Below, piece after piece: positions 58,841 to 64,000 of a DNA stretch of 64,000 bases. Made by a program: the position numbers and the translations under genes. The DNA is from Lycorma delicatula (Eukaryota; Arthropoda; Insecta; Hemiptera; Fulgoridae). The notes under the pieces are model-generated. The model did no database searches and was not told the origin of the DNA. It saw only the letters and a list, made by a program, of their open reading frames with translations. The stretch lies in NCBI RefSeq assembly GCF_047948215.1, contig NC_134458.1, forward strand, positions 140,166,536 through 140,230,535, read 5' to 3'. The stretch's first letter is position 1. Every line of letters begins with the position of its first letter.

Positions 58841-58853
58841 CTAATGATCCACA
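58841..58853. repeat. Target-site duplication of SINE-B (right)
   Basis: Exact copy of 58535-58547. Confidence 0.92.
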
Positions 58854-58982
58854 CATCAACAGTATTGTATTCATATCTCTATCAACTGGAACAACCTTTT
58901 TTTTTAAACTATAGAAAGTTAATTTAATTAAGTGGATTAAAAATACTACTAATTTTGTATCATACTGATAAGATTTAAAAAA

Positions 58983-59195
58983 AAAAAAAATTAAATATTT
59001 TTTAAAATAACCAAATAGTTAATGTAATATTATTATTTACTTTTTATCAAAGTAATTTAACTTAAGAATAACGGCATCACTATTCATTAAATATATATTA
59101 AATTATTTGTCTTAGTCACACTAGTGGCATATTGATTTTATGACGATTTGAAAAAAAAAGGCAAATATAAATAAAATAGCGTGTATATATATATA

Positions 59196-59242
<47 letters not shown>

Positions 59243-59288
59243 ATTAGTGTTCAATTCATAAAGCACCTCATGGAGAGGGGTGAAAAAT
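58983..59288. repeat. Direct duplication, copy 2 (with TA/TG microsatellite)
   Basis: Second copy of 58041-58360, offset about 943 bp. Its microsatellite has fewer TA and a different TG count, interrupted by ACATG. Confidence 0.92.
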
Positions 59289-59289
59289 G

Positions 59290-59838
59290 CCATGAAGTAT
59301 CGCATCGTAGTGAGCATATCATGTGATGACCATTAATATTATGTGTGGTCATGCTTTGTATCATGGTTATGCTTTGTATATAACAATTTTTACATGAATT
59401 TTTTTTTCCAGAATAGAAAGCGGAAAATTTATAAAGGTGTGTATACAGAATAATATATAAGTATGGAAACATTTTTATACTGTATATCTGGGAGATATAT
59501 GGAGTCGAAAGAAATGGGATTCTTCCTAGTTAAAAAAATGTGCATTATGGTGGGTTTTTAACTTTTGTCTGCCATCTTGAATCCTCCATATTGAATCAAA
59601 CTTAGTTTTTTTAAGTAGAAGGTGCACATAGGACTTATGATTTCGAATTAAAATTTTACCAAAAAAACAATGGTGAAACCCGTTTTTCTGTTAATGCCTC
59701 GTTATCGAGTTAAAATTATTCAATTTTTCAATGATACAATGATGAAAAAATCGTGTTAACAATAAAACGAGGTAAAACGCGCTGCATGAACAACTTTATC
59801 GCATTTTACATTCATAATGCATATATTAGTTCATTGTG

Positions 59839-59870
<32 letters not shown>

Positions 59871-60635
59871 AGCGCGCGTGTGTGTATATATATATAATAT
59901 TATACATTCTCTTGAAGAAAAATGTAGGACATAAATACAAAATAATCCCAATATCTTTACTTCATATAAGAGTAAGAACATTTATTAATTCCTGTACATG
60001 ACGTTAATATATAAATAGATGCATATATTAATGTTTCTAAAGAGATTTCAATGAAGTTGAAATCTCTTTAGATTTAAATTGATGTCACTACTCAATAATT
60101 GTCAGCAAGAATTAATATTAAGTGTTTATACATTTAAATATATCACATTTAATTGATAAGTATCCAATCGTCAATTTGGTTTTGAGAAAAACGTAGCTGG
60201 GAAAAAACTTGTAAATTTTTCTTTAACTTTAAAACCACCCGTTTATATTATAAAAGTTTCATTTAAATCTAATTATAGTTTAGTTCAGTATTTTCCCGAA
60301 AACAAGAACCAGAGATATTTAATAAAATTCGAAATTGGAAAGTGATAGCTATTTTATTTTTATAAATACAAATCTTAATCAGTTTTACCTTCCAACAATA
60401 TTAGGATGCTTTTCCTTCAAGGTTAAGAAAAGGTTATTGAATTTTTTTTTTTAAATGTATAAAATGAAATGAAAAATGAATTATTTTATAATTTTTCTAA
60501 CTCCCACAAATTAGATTATTTTTTAACTCCCACTCGTTTCATATTAAAAAAATATGATTGTAAAAAATAAAAAAAAAACACGATTAAAATTTAGGATAGA
60601 GGTAAATTTGGTTTAGGAAATTATTAAACGTGATT
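59290..60635. other. AT-rich non-coding DNA
   Basis: Apart from the alternating purine-pyrimidine tract at 59837-59897, nothing recognisable. An inverted 18-base match around 60040-60075 (AAAGAGATTTCAATGAAG and GAAATCTCTTTAG) can form a hairpin. Confidence 0.45.
59837..59897. repeat. Alternating TG/CG/TA tract
   Basis: (TG)n followed by TGCGCGCGCGAGCGCGCGTG and then (TA)n, about 60 bp of nearly perfect purine-pyrimidine alternation. Confidence 0.92.
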
Positions 60636-60639
60636 TGAC

Positions 60640-60895
60640 AGTTAGAGTTTCGATTTTTTGGACACATAAAAGATTGGATTAAGAAAGAGTTAAACGACGA
60701 ACATTGGAATGGCAAGCGACAGGAAGGAGAGCTCAAAGCAGACTCAGCAACAGTAGTAGATAGACAAGATGACAGAAGATGATGATGAGCTAGGGGTTTG
60801 AAAATGTGAAAAGAGTGATTAGAGAAGAAACGGTGGGAGGAGAAAACGAAGTTGAAATCGCTGATTCACTACCTGACCCAGAAAATTGAATATAG
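60640..60895 (+). pseudogene. LINE reverse-transcriptase C-terminal remnant
   Basis: Broken frames read RFFGHIK, RRTLEWQATGRRAQSRLSNS and, at the end, KLKSLIHYLTQK. They follow the R-GH-R, G-R-GRP-W, W-R-LI order found at the end of many LINE ORF2 proteins. It is short and heavily mutated, so the clade cannot be given. Confidence 0.5.
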
Positions 60896-60899
60896 ATGG

Positions 60900-61560
60900 A
60901 CAAGAAGTTGTTATAAAAAATAAAAGAAAAGTAAGAAAAAATTCAGCAAATCAAAGAAGAAAATAACGAAAATTAATAGCAATTAAATAAAATAAAAATA
61001 TTCACTTAGGGGATGGTGTTAACGTAATGGAAAATTGTATACGTAAAACAGCTAAAATAAAAATATTATTAGTTATATTTTACATTAGTATCTTTTGAAG
61101 AGATCTCTAGCAATTATCATTTGTGCATTATTCACAAATGCAATTTTAACTATATTTATAAAAAATCTATAACGAAAACGTTTTTGTTAATATGTCAGGA
61201 AGAAGTTATTTAATATATTTGTACGTTTGTTTGTTTGTAGGAGTTTGAATATCAGTTAGTTTTGTTTGAACAGCGCATGCGGAAATTAAAAAAGGAAGGA
61301 AAATGTATAAAATAGGTTGACTTGGCGCAACTCTGTCTATTTTATTGCAAGGTTATAAGAACGAAATTGCATGATATAATAATTCTCTTTGGGAATCTCT
61401 AACTTAACAATTTACAACTCAGCTAACCTTAATTAATGTGTGTTTCATATATATATTTATATATATTAAATAGAAATATGTAATAAATTAAAAAGAGATA
61501 CGTCAGTGATTTAATAAATCAAACTAAAATAATAATAACTTTATAACATGACACGTACAA
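60900..61560. other. AT-rich non-coding DNA
   Basis: No recognisable feature. Confidence 0.5.
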
Positions 61561-61564
61561 CCAC

Positions 61565-62090
61565 CTACAATCACAAAAAAAATGAACACTTGGTCACAAA
61601 AAACACTCCAAGGTAAACATAGACTACACACAACACTACATCAACAAAAAACAATCATACACCTGGTTACAGGACCATCAGCTCTTCACCAAAACAGAGG
61701 ATACATAATCGCTGATTCTTCTGTCACAATTCACACATGCAGGAGATGCCATCAACAAAAGGAAACAGTTGAACACATCACAGGTGGATGCAATGCTCTA
61801 GCCGGGACCGAATACAGAGCCAGACATAACGCAGCAGCTAAAGTAGTACACCAAACATTAGCCACAAAATAGAAACTCATCGAAAAAACAGATCCCTACT
61901 ACTAATACACACCAATATTCATACTCGAAAATATGAAATACTTAAAACAATCCCCACCGATAGACCAGACATCACCTTCCAATCCATAAAAGAAAAAATC
62001 ACCTACTTAATCGACATTGCCATCCCAACGACTCAAACATCCAAACCAAATACACCGATCTAGCGATAGAAATAAAAATAAATGGCTCTG
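61565..62090 (+). pseudogene. LINE ORF2 C-terminal fragment
   Basis: The open frame 61582-61872 has CRRCHQQKETVEHITGGCNA and ALAGTEYRARHNAAAKVVHQ, a Cys/His cluster (C-x2-C, H-x4-C) followed by the TEY-RHN motif found after the RT domain in CR1/L2/R4-like insect and vertebrate LINEs. After a stop it continues in other frames with DRPDITFQSIKEKITYLIDI and AIPTTQT, the matching end of the family's endonuclease-like C-terminus. It ends near 62090 with an A-run. Confidence 0.78.
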
Positions 62091-62094
62091 GAAA

Positions 62095-62470
62095 AAAAAG
62101 TCATCATTATCATTTTCCCATTGTCCTTTATTAATGTGGATTACCTTGCATTTACTTATTCTGAACTCCATATGGAAGTCTGAGGTGAAAGTTTCTATGG
62201 TTTTGAGGAGTTCTTTAGTTGTGTCTCTGTGACTGCGTATAGGTTAAGATCGTCCATGTAGAGGAGAAGATTAATTCTATGTCGGTTTGTTATTTTTTTG
62301 TGTTTGATGTTGTTTGTCTTCGGGTGGATTCGCATCCGGTATCTCTCCATGATCCGTGTAAGAAACTGTGTATGGGTTGATCTAGTAAATCTCTAGAATT
62401 TTGATTAGTCAACTGTGGGAATTACTGAGTTAAAGGGTTTTTTGTAGTGTATGCAACATAGTCATATTTT
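62095..62470 (-). pseudogene. LINE reverse-transcriptase fragment (opposite orientation)
   Basis: Minus strand. SWLIKILEIY-like sequence (about 62430-62390) leads through frame breaks to RINLLLYMDDL with the RT catalytic YMDD, then LYAVTETQLKELLKTIETFT (frame-broken) and MEFRISKCKVIHINKG near 62120. This is the RT part that would precede the C-terminal piece at 61565-62090, but it points the other way. Confidence 0.75.
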
Positions 62471-62559
62471 TCTTTAATGCAGAATCATAATAGTATTTGT
62501 ACTGATTTGGGATAATCCTTCAGTACCGATGAAGACCACAATCACACGAGGGGGAATAA

Positions 62560-64000
62560 TAACAATAATAATAATAATTATGAAATAAAATAAAATTGTA
62601 TTAAATACAATTTTTTATTTAATTACTACTTGATTTTTTTTACAAATGGTAATTTCTAAGGACACACAAATAATTTACTTTAAAGAAACATTAGTACTGT
62701 AGTAGAAATAATTTATTTTATCATGAATAAAATTATGTAACAAGTCACGCATACTACTTCTTATGCGTGACTTAGCTTTTAAATAAGATTGTTAACAATA
62801 CAGATTATTGTGTAAATGTACGTATTATTTACAACGAATAAGTCATTTTAATATTGATAAATTAATAATTAATTATAAAAATAAACACACATTTATTAAT
62901 TATAATAAATAATAATATATATAATAATTATTTATTAATTGTAATTTTAAAATTTTGCATAAGAGAATAAGTTTTTATAAAAAAAGTGTTAAATTATATT
63001 TGTAAAAAATAAAAAAATAAATTATAATATTCTGTATCATATTTACAATGCTTTCGAGAAAAAAAAAATTTGATTGTCTAGACAATAAATTTTTTGAAGT
63101 GCACATAGTACATGTATATGAGAGGTGAGGACACTACAGCAAAAAGGTAGGTAGGGCTCTTTGTTTCACGGTTTTGTTAGAGATTGGGGAAAACAAAGCT
63201 TAGTATGAATTCTCAGAGCTCCTTCTTTGCTATATAAATATTTCCTATTCAAATATTTATTTATTATAATTTTTTAGAGCAGTTTGTAATAATATTAATT
63301 GGTTATACCAATTGGTTATACATCAAATAATATTACTTTTGTATTAATACATCTGTTTGGTGTTCATTTTATAAAATTAATATAACTTTTGATAAAATTA
63401 GCTTACACTATCAATAAAACCCAATGTTAATTAATGAAACGATTGTATAGATATGTATGAAGTTTTTATTAATTTATACGCTTACCTGAAACGATTGTAC
63501 ACGTTTATAACAGGCAGTTGAAATTTCTAGGAAATTAATTTAACTTTCAAAATAATTTTTCCATTCTTTTCTAAATTAAACTCATAAAACTACTTACGTA
63601 CCAAAATAGAGTTGTTTTAAACTTTAACAAGTCTAACCTAAAAAGATTATCAAATTTTTTTAAACAACACTTAAAGTTTTTCTTAAATATACTTCAATAC
63701 TAGTAATTCTATGAAAGTAAATTTAGTTCATTTATAATGAATTTAACAATATGAGTTTTACAGTGAAATTCAATTAATAAAAAAAGATTGAAATAAAATA
63801 CAAAATGGAAGTATTGATCATAATGAATTTCAGGAAAATTAATCTTCCTGTATGTCGTAAGTGTATTTTCGTGTAAGTCAACAATATATATATTTTGTGT
63901 TGACGTAAGTGTAATTCCGTAAGTGGTATTTTTAGGAACAGCTAACATTAATGGCAGACTGGAGAGGATTAATGTAGAGGGAATAATTGTATCGTATGTT
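62560..64000. other. AT-rich non-coding DNA
   Basis: An (ATA)n-like stretch at about 62556-62580 borders the LINE fragment. Beyond it nothing is recognised, and the frame at 63709-63948 has no family motif. Confidence 0.5.

Overview
This looks like a stretch of a large, AT-rich arthropod nuclear genome, most likely an insect. Every coding signal I can recognise comes from a mobile element typical of insects: mariner/Tc1-like elements, a ZBED5-like hAT, R1-clade and jockey-type LINEs, a Helitron-like fragment, and two tRNA-derived SINE families. Codon-bearing segments are broken by stops and frameshifts, there are no operons or ribosome binding sites, and microsatellites are frequent. A hemipteran is my guess from the style of the repeats, but the sequence alone does not prove it. 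I found no complete host gene.

Layout. 1-5.7 kb: SINE-A copies, two of them in a palindromic arrangement at 1391-1902, and an internally deleted mariner-like element with intact terminal inverted repeats (3767-4754). 5.7-13 kb: a decayed hAT/ZBED5-like transposase on the minus strand (about 7300-8915), a C-rich degenerate minisatellite (9940-10138), and AT-rich non-coding DNA. 13-16 kb: two inverted copies of an unnamed ~460-bp repeat (repeat C). 18.6-23.4 kb: SINE-B copies and a mariner-like transposase pseudogene split by a SINE-B with an 18-bp target-site duplication. 25.4-26.8 kb: a GC-rich island that is an internally deleted R1-like LINE (gag part joined to a 3' tail). 34-35.3 kb: a decayed ORF of an invertebrate transposon family whose class I cannot name. 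38-42.4 kb: a SETMAR-type mariner pseudogene, the third repeat C copy, a Helitron-like N-terminal fragment and a second internally deleted mariner-like element. 43.2-47.5 kb: a puzzling open GC-rich segment, a 5'-truncated R1-clade LINE (minus) and a jockey-type LINE remnant (plus). 49.6-55.3 kb: the clearest structure in the window, a mariner with TA target sites and 27-bp inverted repeats, into which a 4.77-kb R1-clade LINE has inserted with an 11-bp target-site duplication. 56.2-56.7 kb: a compact core promoter, either a host 5' exon or a solo LTR. 58-59.3 kb: a ~310-bp direct duplication with a SINE-B between the copies. 60.6-62.5 kb: two LINE remnants, one present as oppositely oriented pieces.

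The elements do not cooperate as a pathway. They record successive insertions: SINE-B into mariner, LINE into mariner, SINE-A before a palindromic duplication, SINE-B after or within a segmental duplication. The most unusual observation is that the 3' ends of the two R1-clade LINEs carry the same stem-loop architecture built from different, compensating base pairs, which suggests a selected 3' RNA structure.
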